Source: Planctomycetota bacterium (GTDB lineage: Bacteria > Planctomycetota > Phycisphaerae > Phycisphaerales > SM1A02). Taken from it: DNA of 11,895 nt. Below the pieces are notes generated by a model. That model did not search any database. It worked only from the letters and a program-made list of their open reading frames with translations, and had not been told where the DNA came from. How positions within the stretch are numbered: position 1 is the first letter of the stretch; the number at the start of each line of letters is the position of its first letter. Positions 1-5,953 of this stretch are shown here, piece after piece. The translations under genes were made by a program, and so were the position numbers. The DNA is taken from contig RFOC01000043.1 in assembly GCA_009926815.1 (NCBI GenBank), positions 1 to 11,895 of the forward strand, in the 5' to 3' direction.

Positions 1-2
1 CG

Positions 3-713
3 CTCGCCCACGCCGCGCCCGCCTCGGAGGGAACCTGGGCCTGGATCGCCCGGGAGTTCCCTCGCCTCTTCACGGAACTGGATGCCTTCCTGCTGGAGAT
101 GGCCCAGGCCGTGGGCGGCTGGACCTACGCGGTGCTCTTCGCCATCGTGTTCGCCGAGACGGGGCTGGTGGTCACGCCTTTCCTGCCGGGTGACTCGCTG
201 CTGTTCGCCGCCGGGGCCCTGTGCGCCGTGCCGGAGCTGGAACTGAGCCTTCCGCTGATGGCGGGCCTGCTGTTCGTGGCGGCGGTGCTGGGTGATGCGG
301 TCAACTACCACATCGGTCGCTGGATCGGCCCCCCCGCCTTCAGCGGACGCTTCCGCCTGCTCAACCCGGCGCACCTGGAGCGCACACGGGCCTTCTTCGA
401 GCGTCATGGCGGCAAGGCCGTGGTGCTGGCACGGTTCGTGCCCATCGTGCGCACCTTCGCGCCGTTCGTGGCTGGCGTGGGCACCATGCGATACCGTCGC
501 TTCGCCCTCTACAACGTGCTCGGCGCGCTGGTCTGGATCGGCCTGTTCATGCTGGCCGGCTGGGGATTCGGCAACCTGCCCTGGGTGAAGCGGAACTTCA
601 GCAAGGTGATCCTGGGCATCATCGTGCTCAGCGTGATGCCGATCGTGTGGGAATGGTGGAGACACCGGGCCGAGTCGCGGAGATCGACGCGATCGGAGGC
701 GGGAACCCCGTGA
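3..713 (+). CDS. dedA: DedA-family membrane protein, 5' end outside window
   Basis: DedA-family integral membrane protein. The family acts in membrane homeostasis, and members are linked to undecaprenyl-phosphate or phospholipid translocation and proton-motive-force maintenance. Numbered from the internal ATG at 99, the hallmarks are the acidic residue in FAETGLVVTPF (E20), FLPGDS (28-33), GDAVNY (65-70), and the basic/proline motif ARFVPIVRTFAPF (111-123) with R112 and R118. C-terminal hydrophobic segments fall near 138-158 and 168-185. The reading frame is open to base 3, and the residues before ATG 99 (LFTELDAFLLEMAQAVGGW) align with the N-terminus of E. coli DedA as I remember it. The true start is therefore upstream of the window and 99 is an internal Met. 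The stop overlaps the next gene (TGATG), suggesting co-expression with the TerC-like gene. Family assignment is secure; the substrate is unknown. Confidence 0.92.
   Translation, partial: LAHAAPASEGTWAWIAREFPRLFTELDAFLLEMAQAVGGWTYAVLFAIVFAETGLVVTPFLPGDSLLFAAGALCAVPELELSLPLMAGLLFVAAVLGDAVNYHIGRWIGPPAFSGRFRLLNPAHLERTRAFFERHGGKAVVLARFVPIVRTFAPFVAGVGTMRYRRFALYNVLGALVWIGLFMLAGWGFGNLPWVKRNFSKVILGIIVLSVMPIVWEWWRHRAESRRSTRSEAGTP
695..699 (+). promoter_or_regulatory. Shine-Dalgarno sequence inside dedA for the TerC-like gene
   Basis: GGAGG lies 13 bases before ATG 713 and 10 before GTG 710, within the last codons of dedA. It favours re-initiation at the TGATG overlap over the upstream in-frame GTG codon at 647, which has no comparable site. 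Confidence 0.5.
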
Positions 714-1816
714 TGCACGCGCTGATGGCCGAAGGGGATGCCGCCGCCATCCTGCTGCCCGTGGGCGAGCACTGGCGGCTGCTGGGCATCTTCACCGGCG
801 TCGTGTTCTGCCTGCTGGTGGCGGACCTGACCATCTTCCATCGCAACCCCAGGCCGGTGGGCTGGGCCGCGGCCGCGGCGGGCGTGGCGTTCTGGATCCT
901 CCTGGCCCTGGGCTTCAACGCGTTCCTCCACTTCTTCGCCGACCGCTGGCTCATGGCCCATCCGGACCAGCTCGTGCAGGCGGGACGGCTCACGGCGGAG
1001 GCGGCGGCGAGCGACTCGCTGGTGGATCTGGCCGCCCACGACGCGAGCATGGACCTGACCCTGCAGTGGCTGGCCAGCTACGTGATCGAGCTCTCGCTCA
1101 GCGTGGACAACCTCTTCGTGTTCGTGGTGGTCCTGCGCTACTTCGCGGTGCCCGCCTCGCTGCAGCATCGCGTGCTCTTCTGGGGGATCCTGGGGGCCGT
1201 CGTGCTGCGGGCGCTCTTCATCGGCGCCGGCGTGGCGGTGCTGCACCGCTTCGAGTGGGTCGCGGGGGTCTTCGGCGCGTTCCTGCTGCTGACCGGCGTG
1301 AAGATGCTCTGGCCGGGAGGCGGGGACGACATGGTGGATCCCTCGCGCACGGTGGGATTCCGCTTGATGAAGCTTGTGCTCCCGCTGCATCGCGAATTCA
1401 GCGGAAGTCGCTTCTTCAGCCGCGTGGACGATCGGCTGGTCGCCACCCCGCTGCTGGGCGCGCTGGTGGTCATCGAGTTCAGCGATGTGGTGTTCGCGGT
1501 GGACAGCGTGCCCGCCGTGCTGGCGATCACGCGCGAGCCCGTGATCGCCTTCACCAGCAACATCGCCGCCGTCCTGGGTCTGCGGGCCATGTACTTCCTG
1601 CTGGCCAATGCGGTGGATCGCTTCCACCTGCTCAAGCCGGCCCTGGGACTGGTGCTGGCCTTCGTGGGCTTCAAGATGGCATGGCACTGGTGGAGGGGCT
1701 CGCCGCTGCTGCCGGTGAGCACCAGCCTGGGCATCGTGCTGGGCACGGTGCTGCTGGGCATCGTGGTGAGCCTGCTGGTGCCGCCGCCGACGCGGGCCGG
1801 GGCCGCGGAAGGCTGA
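713..1816 (+). CDS. terC: TerC/Alx-family integral membrane protein
   Basis: Multi-pass membrane protein of the TerC/Alx family (367 aa). Members are linked to metal-ion handling: E. coli Alx to manganese export, TerC to tellurite resistance and metalation of exported enzymes. Signature motifs are present: IELSLSVDNLFVFV (125-138, with E126, D132, N133) and the second half-repeat VIEFSDVVFAVDSVPAV (253-269, with E255, D258, D264). I see about nine hydrophobic segments, near 22-42, 50-75, 120-142, 153-176, 181-200, 246-270, 283-300, 305-323 and 336-355. Start chosen at ATG 713 because it overlaps the dedA stop and has GGAGG at 695-699; GTG 710 is possible, and the frame is open further upstream inside dedA. 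A polar stretch of about 40 residues (78-117) between TM2 and TM3 looks longer than in Alx from memory. The family is clear; the ion specificity is not. Confidence 0.9.
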   Translation: MHALMAEGDAAAILLPVGEHWRLLGIFTGVVFCLLVADLTIFHRNPRPVGWAAAAAGVAFWILLALGFNAFLHFFADRWLMAHPDQLVQAGRLTAEAAASDSLVDLAAHDASMDLTLQWLASYVIELSLSVDNLFVFVVVLRYFAVPASLQHRVLFWGILGAVVLRALFIGAGVAVLHRFEWVAGVFGAFLLLTGVKMLWPGGGDDMVDPSRTVGFRLMKLVLPLHREFSGSRFFSRVDDRLVATPLLGALVVIEFSDVVFAVDSVPAVLAITREPVIAFTSNIAAVLGLRAMYFLLANAVDRFHLLKPALGLVLAFVGFKMAWHWWRGSPLLPVSTSLGIVLGTVLLGIVVSLLVPPPTRAGAAEG

Positions 1817-1834
1817 TCACCGCCGGCCCCCCGC

Positions 1835-1840
1835 TACACT
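1835..1840 (+). promoter_or_regulatory. Putative -10 box of a leaderless sucC promoter
   Basis: TACACT matches TAnnnT and ends 9 bases before the sucC ATG at 1850, in a 33-base gap with no purine-rich ribosome binding site. Transcription starting 6-9 bases after the box would begin at or just before the ATG, giving a leaderless or nearly leaderless mRNA. The -35 match is weak (CTGATC, 1813-1818). This is inference from spacing and from similar boxes before 3771 and before the minus-strand start at 5865. Confidence 0.45.
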
Positions 1841-1849
1841 CGCCAACCC

Positions 1850-3052
1850 ATGCGCGTCCACGAATTTCAGGGTCGTCAGTTGCTCGCCGAGGCGGGCGTG
1901 CCGGTGCCCACCGGCGGCGTCGCCACCACCGTCGCGGAGGCCGTCCAGGCCGCCGAGGGCGTGTTCGCGTCGGGCAGCTCGATCGCCGTGGTGAAGGCCC
2001 AGGTGCACGCGGGCGGTCGCGGCAAGGCCGGGTTCGTGAAGGTCTGTCGAAGCGTGGAGGAGGCCCGCACGGCTGCCGAATTCATGCTCAGCAACCGGAT
2101 GGTGAGCCCGCAGACGCCGCCCGAGGGACTGCAGGTGAACCGCCTCCTGGTCGCCAGCGGCGTGGACATCGCGAAGGAGTTCTACGCGGCCGTGCTCACG
2201 GATCGCGGCACCCGCCGGAACGTGCTCATCGCCAGCGCCGAGGGCGGCGTCGACATCGAGCACGTGGCGGCGACCCGGCCCGAGGCCATCCTGAAGCAGC
2301 CGCTGGATCCGGTGGTCGGTCTCCAGCCGTGGGCCGCCCGTCGGATGGCCTTCCAGCTGGGCTTCCGGGGCAAGGCCGTGAACCAGGCCACCGACATCCT
2401 GCTGCGGCTGGCCCGCACCTTCGTGGAGAAGGACGCCACGCTGGCCGAGATCAATCCGCTGGTGCTCACCCCCGCCACCCCGGAGCACCCCGATGGCCAG
2501 GTGATCGCCATCGACGCCAAGTTCACCTTCGACGACAACGCCCTCTTCCGGCAGAAGGCCATCGCCGCCTTCTTCGATCCCGCCGAGGAGAACCCCGCGG
2601 AGATCCGCGCCAACGAGTTCGGCCTGAGCTACGTGGCGCTGGACGGATCCATCGGCTGCCTGGTGAACGGCGCCGGGCTGGCCATGAGCACCATGGACAT
2701 CGTGAAGCTGCACGGCGGCGAGCCGGCCAACTTCCTGGACGTGGGCGGCAGCGCCAGCGAGGAGGCCGTGACCGAGGCCTTCCGCATCATCCTGAGCGAC
2801 AGCCGCGTGAAGGGCGTCCTGGTGAACATCTTCGGCGGCATCATGCAGTGCGACCGCATCGCCAGGGCCATCATCGCCAGCGCCAAGACCGTGGGGTTCC
2901 GCGTGCCGCTGGTCGTGCGCCTGGAGGGCACCAACGTGAAGGAGGCCCGGGCCCTGCTCGAGGCCGCCCGCGGCGACATTCCCACCATGCAGACCGCCAC
3001 CGACCTGACCGATGCCGCGCGGCGGATCGTGGCGGCCGTGGGCGAAGCCTGA
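1850..3052 (+). CDS. sucC: Succinyl-CoA ligase (ADP-forming) beta subunit
   Basis: Beta subunit of succinyl-CoA synthetase, which with SucD interconverts succinyl-CoA plus ADP/GDP and Pi with succinate plus CoA and ATP/GTP in the cytoplasmic TCA cycle. At 400 aa it is close to the usual ~388. The N-terminus MRVHEFQGRQLLAEAGVPVP is typical. The ATP-grasp domain carries VHAGGRGKAG (52-61) and the metal-ligand regions AEINPLV (199-205) and IDAKF (221-225, D222). The C-terminal CoA-ligase domain carries NGAGLAMSTMDIVKLHGG (273-290), FLDVGGSAS (295-303) and NIFGGI (326-331). The ATG at 1850 fits family starts; there is no Shine-Dalgarno, but a TAnnnT box sits just upstream. Unusually, the next gene is a HAD phosphatase rather than sucD, so the alpha subunit must be encoded elsewhere. 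Nucleotide preference cannot be judged by eye. Confidence 0.97.
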   Translation: MRVHEFQGRQLLAEAGVPVPTGGVATTVAEAVQAAEGVFASGSSIAVVKAQVHAGGRGKAGFVKVCRSVEEARTAAEFMLSNRMVSPQTPPEGLQVNRLLVASGVDIAKEFYAAVLTDRGTRRNVLIASAEGGVDIEHVAATRPEAILKQPLDPVVGLQPWAARRMAFQLGFRGKAVNQATDILLRLARTFVEKDATLAEINPLVLTPATPEHPDGQVIAIDAKFTFDDNALFRQKAIAAFFDPAEENPAEIRANEFGLSYVALDGSIGCLVNGAGLAMSTMDIVKLHGGEPANFLDVGGSASEEAVTEAFRIILSDSRVKGVLVNIFGGIMQCDRIARAIIASAKTVGFRVPLVVRLEGTNVKEARALLEAARGDIPTMQTATDLTDAARRIVAAVGEA

Positions 3053-3055
3053 GCC

Positions 3056-3757
3056 GTGCTGGTCCTCTTCGACATCGACGGCACCCTGCTGAAGAGCCAG
3101 CATGCCGGCGTGCATGCCATGCTGGCGGCCTTCCACCAGCTGCACCCGGACCGCCGGTTCAGCTTCGATGGCGTGGACATCGCCGGCAGGCTGGACACGC
3201 TCATCTACGACGAGATGACGCAGCGGCATGGCGTGCCGGGCGACGCCCAGAGCCATGACGTCTTCCGGCACACCTACACGGGCCACCTGGAGCGGCGACT
3301 GGCCGAGCGCAACACCGTGATCGCCCTCGAGGGCGTGGTGGAACTGGTGCATGCGCTGGCTCGCGAGCCCGGCGTGGAACTGGGACTGCTCACGGGCAAC
3401 TACCCGGCCACCGGCCGCCTGAAGGTGAAGCACGCGGGACTGGATCCGGATCTCTTCCGGGTGAACGCCTTCGCCATGGATGGCGTCACGCGACGGGATC
3501 TGCCGCCGGTGGCGCTGCAGCGATATCGCCAGCGGCACGGGTCGGAACTGGATCCGGCGCGCGCGATCATCATCGGGGACACCCCCAAGGACGTCGACTG
3601 CGCCCTGCACAACGGGTGCCGCGTGCTGGGGGTGGCCACGGGCGAGTTCACCCGCGAGGAGCTCCTGGCGTGCGGCGCCCACCTGGCTGTGGACAAGCTG
3701 TCGCCCATCGAACCCGTGCTGCAGTGGCTGCTGTCGCACCGCGAACCGACCCGGTAG
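3056..3757 (+). CDS. HAD-superfamily phosphatase (phosphoglycolate-phosphatase-like)
   Basis: Soluble haloacid-dehalogenase-superfamily hydrolase (233 aa), probably a small-metabolite phosphatase. Motif I is FDIDGT (5-10), with nucleophile D6 and general acid/base D8. Motif II is LLTGN (111-115, T113). A lysine for motif III is available at K123 or K125. Motif IV is IGDTPKDVD (173-181), with metal ligands D175 and D179. The helical cap insertion (about 15-90) is of the PGP/beta-phosphoglucomutase-like type. The start is GTG 3056, three bases after the sucC stop; it places motif I at the extreme N-terminus as the family requires. It is almost certainly co-transcribed with sucC. The substrate is not determinable; phosphoglycolate is one candidate. 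Confidence 0.9.
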   Translation: MLVLFDIDGTLLKSQHAGVHAMLAAFHQLHPDRRFSFDGVDIAGRLDTLIYDEMTQRHGVPGDAQSHDVFRHTYTGHLERRLAERNTVIALEGVVELVHALAREPGVELGLLTGNYPATGRLKVKHAGLDPDLFRVNAFAMDGVTRRDLPPVALQRYRQRHGSELDPARAIIIGDTPKDVDCALHNGCRVLGVATGEFTREELLACGAHLAVDKLSPIEPVLQWLLSHREPTR

Positions 3758-3760
3758 CCT
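3755..3760 (+). promoter_or_regulatory. Putative -10 box before the 247-aa gene
   Basis: TAGCCT matches TAnnnT and ends 10 bases before ATG 3771; it overlaps the stop codon of the HAD gene. The 13-base gap has no Shine-Dalgarno sequence. Same arrangement as upstream of sucC. No convincing -35 is seen, so read-through from sucC-HAD is an alternative. Confidence 0.35.
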
Positions 3761-3770
3761 GCGGTTTCCG

Positions 3771-4514
3771 ATGGCCGAGTCGTTCCAGAGCGTCTGCCGC
3801 GACTTCTACGTGAACCAGAAGCTGGCCCTGAAGATGGACCTGCCGTGGGGCCGCGAGCCGGTGCTCGAGCTGTTCGACCGCATGCGCCAGGCGGTGCCCG
3901 CGCTGAGCGACCTGCGCCGCTACGACCACGAGATCTCGCTGGAGAGCCCCGAGGACGACGATCGCAGCTACGCGTGGGTGGCCCTGCGGCAGACCTCGCT
4001 GCGCAGCGGCTTCGTGAATCCGTCCGACCTGACCGACGCCTACCGCCTGCACCGCACGGTGCTGGAGACCGCGCCATGGTTCCTCTCCATCCGACCGCTG
4101 GATGTGGACCACCTGGAGATGGTCTTCGGCTTCGACTTCGAGGCCGAGGGCAACCGCGACGCGATCATCTTCGACGCCCTGCTGGCGGACACCCCCCTGG
4201 CCGGCCTGGTGGAACGCGACCGCGACGAGCCGCTGGATGTGCAGCCCTTCATCGGCCTGCACCTGGACCGGGGCGATGGCGTGCAGGCCTTCGTGGAGAT
4301 CAAGAGCCGCACCAAGGGCGGCGAGCAGCCCTCCAGATTCCCCAGCGAGCCGATCAGCGTCTACCTGACGGTCCGCCGCACCGGTCCGGTCGACCGCCTG
4401 GAGGACCTGCCCCGCATCATGGCGGCACTGGCGGGCCATGCCGAGCGACTGGCCGAGCAGCGGGTGATCCCCAGCGTGCTCATTCCCATCCGCGACGCCA
4501 TCCTGAGCCGCTGA
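3771..4514 (+). CDS. Conserved-looking protein of unknown function
   Basis: A 247-residue soluble acidic protein that I do not recognise with confidence. It has no signal peptide, membrane segment or known catalytic motif that I can see. It begins MAESFQSVCRDFYVNQKLAL, has an Asp/Glu-rich central part (RPLDVDHLEMVFGFDFEAEG, 108-127) and alternates strand-like and helix-like stretches, suggesting one compact alpha/beta fold. The C-terminal part (205-235) looks helical. ATG 3771 was chosen because the frame upstream lies inside the HAD gene in another register, and because a TAnnnT box precedes this ATG. Codon use matches its neighbours, so it is a genuine gene and not a recent import. It may be a lineage-restricted family. 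The stop is followed by a hairpin serving the convergent minus-strand gene. Confidence 0.8.
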   Translation: MAESFQSVCRDFYVNQKLALKMDLPWGREPVLELFDRMRQAVPALSDLRRYDHEISLESPEDDDRSYAWVALRQTSLRSGFVNPSDLTDAYRLHRTVLETAPWFLSIRPLDVDHLEMVFGFDFEAEGNRDAIIFDALLADTPLAGLVERDRDEPLDVQPFIGLHLDRGDGVQAFVEIKSRTKGGEQPSRFPSEPISVYLTVRRTGPVDRLEDLPRIMAALAGHAERLAEQRVIPSVLIPIRDAILSR

Positions 4515-4523
4515 AGCGTCCCC

Positions 4524-4558
4524 AACGAAAACCGGACCGCCCCCAGGGGACGGTCCGG
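4524..4558 (-). terminator. Intrinsic terminator for the minus-strand small gene
   Basis: The arms CCGGACCG (4532-4539) and CGGTCCGG (4551-4558) pair perfectly over 8 bp, and inner CCCC/GGGG runs can extend the stem. Read on the minus strand, the hairpin is followed directly by TTTTCGTT (4531 down to 4524). It lies 23 bases past the stop of the small basic protein gene. On the plus strand no T-run follows, so it probably does not efficiently terminate the 247-aa gene, although the hairpin could protect that mRNA's 3' end. Confidence 0.85.
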
Positions 4559-4581
4559 CGAATGCTCGATCCTTGAATGGC

Positions 4582-4902
4582 TCAGGCCTTGCGGCTGAGG
4601 TACTTCTCGACGCTCTTCAGGTCGGCCGAGAGCTGCGGCGTCACCGTGATGGTGAACGTGGCGCCGGTCTTCACCGTGACCACGCGGCTGGCCTTCTTGC
4701 GGCTGTGCCACATGCGGCCGCCACGCTGGTGCACGTCGTTGCCGCCGTCGGCGCGGCCCTTGGCCAGCTTGTCCAGGGCGCGCTGCACGCGGGTCTCCTG
4801 GCGCATCAGGCGGAAGATGGTCTTGCGAAGGCTCTCCTTGGCGGGGAGCTTCGTGACGGTGAAGGTGACCTTGCTTCCGTTCATCTCTGCGGTGGCGGCC
4901 AT
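4582..4902 (-). CDS. Small basic protein of unknown function
   Basis: A 106-residue, strongly basic protein I cannot assign. It starts with a beta-rich stretch (MNGSKVTFTVTKLP, 7-20), then a basic helical region (KTIFRLMRQETRVQRALDKLAKGR, about 27-50), a Gly/His/Arg segment (GGNDVHQRGGRMWHSRKK, 53-70), and a final beta-like part (VVTVKTGATFTITVTPQL, 74-91) with a short C-terminal helix. The charge suggests nucleic-acid or ribosome binding, but this is inference only. ATG at 4902 is chosen because AAGGAG (4909-4914) sits 6 bases upstream; the frame extends to 4965, but that longer start has no ribosome binding site. It has its own promoter candidate and terminator, so it is probably a well-expressed single-gene unit. 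There is no signal peptide or Cys pair. Confidence 0.85.
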   Translation of the reverse strand: MAATAEMNGSKVTFTVTKLPAKESLRKTIFRLMRQETRVQRALDKLAKGRADGGNDVHQRGGRMWHSRKKASRVVTVKTGATFTITVTPQLSADLKSVEKYLSRKA

Positions 4903-4908
4903 GGGTTT

Positions 4909-4914
4909 CTCCTT
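4909..4914 (-). promoter_or_regulatory. Ribosome binding site AAGGAG fixing the small gene's start
   Basis: AAGGAG on the minus strand with a 6-base spacer to ATG 4902. This near-consensus site decides between that ATG and the longer in-frame start at 4965. Confidence 0.8.
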
Positions 4915-4940
4915 GCGGTCCGCCCTGCGGCGGGTCGATG

Positions 4941-4959
4941 AAGATAGCGGAAATTCCGC
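4941..4959 (-). promoter_or_regulatory. Candidate promoter with abutting inverted repeat
   Basis: On the minus strand TATCTT (4946 to 4941) is a reasonable -10 box, about 38 bases before ATG 4902. Directly upstream is GCGGAA-A-TTCCGC (plus strand 4947-4959), a perfect 6-bp inverted repeat around one base. It would lie between -10 and -35, a classical repressor position. The -35 itself is weak. It could instead be a chance GC palindrome or a short hairpin after the upstream gene, whose stop is at 4972. Confidence 0.4.
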
Positions 4960-4971
4960 CTCCACGCCACC

Positions 4972-5865
4972 CTACCGGACGTGGGCGATCACCTCGTCCC
5001 AGGCCTTCAGCAGGGCCTGAGTGCCCAGACGGCCATGCCCCAGGGCCTCCAGGCCCTGAAAAAGACGCTCGGAAAGCTCGAGTCCGGGCAGGTCCTCGCC
5101 ATCAGCCCGGGTCTGCTCCCGGGCGATGCGGAGGTCCTTGGCCAGGTGGCTCGCGAAGAAGCCGGGGTTCCAGTCGCCCTTGAGCATGCGCGGCACCAGG
5201 TTCTGGAGCGTCCAGCTGCCTGCCGCGCCGCCGCTCACGCTCTGCAGCACGCGCTCGGCGTCGAGGCCCGCGGCCTTCGCGGCCACCATGGCCTCGCAGG
5301 CGCCCACCATGCTGTTGGCGACCAGGATCTGGTTCACCATCTTGCAGAGCTGCCCGGCGCCCGCGGAGCCCTGCAGCACCACGGTCTTGCCCAGGCGATC
5401 GAGCAGCGGCTTCACGGCCGCGAAGTCGGACTCGGACCCGCCCACCATGATGGAGAGCGCGGCGTTCCGCGCCCCGACGTCTCCACCGGAGACCGGCGCG
5501 TCCAGCGCGCCCACGCCGAGCGCGGCGCACGCCTGCGCGATTCGCCTCGAGAGACCGGGAGGGCTGGTCCCCATGTCGACCACCACCCGTGGCTTCGCGC
5601 CCGCGGCCAGGAAACCGCAAGGCCCCAGGAACACCTCCTCCACTTCCTGCGGGAACCCGACCATGGCGAACGCGACATCGCAGCCCTCGGCGGCCTCGGC
5701 CGGCGAGGCCGCCCACTGGGCACCCGCCTTCAGCAGGCCTTCCGCCCGGGCCCGGGTTCGGGTGTGGATGCGGACCGGGTGCCCCGCCGCAAGCAGGTGC
5801 CCTGCCATGCTCGATCCCATGACGCCCGTTCCAACCCATGCCACCCGCTGCATTTGCTCGCTCAT
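4972..5865 (-). CDS. 3-hydroxyisobutyrate dehydrogenase-family NAD(P)-dependent oxidoreductase
   Basis: Cytoplasmic beta-hydroxyacid dehydrogenase (297 aa, normal length). The family oxidises or reduces small hydroxyacids/semialdehydes such as 3-hydroxyisobutyrate, tartronate semialdehyde or glyoxylate/succinic semialdehyde. The N-terminal Rossmann domain has GTGVMG (12-17); R36-T37 after strand 2 (IHTRT) suggests possible NADPH use. The substrate loop is DAPVSGGDVGA (122-132). The catalytic lysine is K175 in GQLCKMVNQ, with N178. The C-terminal all-helical domain has the conserved KDL motif (243-245). ATG 5865 is preferred: a TAnnnT box ends 6 bases upstream, implying a leaderless mRNA, and there is no Shine-Dalgarno. 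The Met at residue 5 is an alternative. It diverges from the moxR operon. The substrate cannot be fixed from sequence; family membership is firm. Confidence 0.93.
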   Translation of the reverse strand: MSEQMQRVAWVGTGVMGSSMAGHLLAAGHPVRIHTRTRARAEGLLKAGAQWAASPAEAAEGCDVAFAMVGFPQEVEEVFLGPCGFLAAGAKPRVVVDMGTSPPGLSRRIAQACAALGVGALDAPVSGGDVGARNAALSIMVGGSESDFAAVKPLLDRLGKTVVLQGSAGAGQLCKMVNQILVANSMVGACEAMVAAKAAGLDAERVLQSVSGGAAGSWTLQNLVPRMLKGDWNPGFFASHLAKDLRIAREQTRADGEDLPGLELSERLFQGLEALGHGRLGTQALLKAWDEVIAHVR

Positions 5866-5871
5866 GGCCGG

Positions 5872-5877
5872 AAGGTA
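5872..5877 (-). promoter_or_regulatory. Putative -10 box of a leaderless promoter for the dehydrogenase
   Basis: On the minus strand TACCTT is separated from ATG 5865 by 6 bases, so a start site about 7 bases downstream would be the ATG itself. No Shine-Dalgarno sequence is present. A partial -35 match (GTGACG, minus strand 5902 to 5897) gives a long 19-base spacer. Confidence 0.45.
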
Positions 5878-5888
5878 GCCGCCTCACA

Positions 5889-5907
5889 CGGGGGTGCGTC
5901 ACCCCGT
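5889..5907. repeat. Inverted repeat in the divergent spacer
   Basis: GGGGTG (5891-5896) and CACCCC (5900-5905) pair around a 3-base loop, extendable by an outer AC/GT pairing with one bulged G. It lies between the divergent dehydrogenase and moxR genes and could be an operator for one or both, or part of the minus-strand -35 region. No T-run follows on either side, so it is not an intrinsic terminator. Confidence 0.3.
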
Positions 5908-5942
5908 ATCCGGGTCGATCCCGTGGACCCATGGGAGGCGAA

Positions 5943-5946
5943 AGGA
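5943..5946 (+). promoter_or_regulatory. Ribosome binding site supporting the upstream moxR start
   Basis: AGGA within AAAGGAAG (5941-5948) lies 7 bases before ATG 5954. The competing ATG at 6014, which would give a more standard N-terminus, has no purine-rich site. Confidence 0.5.
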
Positions 5947-5953
5947 AGTCACA

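Noticed and set aside
99..713. ATG 99 as the true dedA start
   Set aside because: The residues upstream of it, in the same open frame, resemble the normal DedA N-terminus, so the start lies outside the window.
1066..3258. A 730-codon plus-strand open frame across terC, sucC and the HAD gene start
   Set aside because: Its Arg/Gly/Ala-rich translation has no domain, and it overlaps three well-supported genes in another frame.
1817..3739. A 640-codon open frame on the minus strand opposite sucC and the HAD gene
   Set aside because: It is His/Gly/Ala/Arg-rich with no recognisable motif and lies fully antisense to two clear family genes. In very GC-rich DNA, such frames arise because stop codons are rare.
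4532..4558. The hairpin as a bidirectional terminator
   Set aside because: A T-run is present only on the minus strand; on the plus strand the hairpin is followed by mixed GC-rich sequence.
5894..5953. A longer moxR start at 5894
   Set aside because: It has no ribosome binding site, its start lies inside the spacer inverted repeat, and the extra residues do not resemble MoxR proteins.
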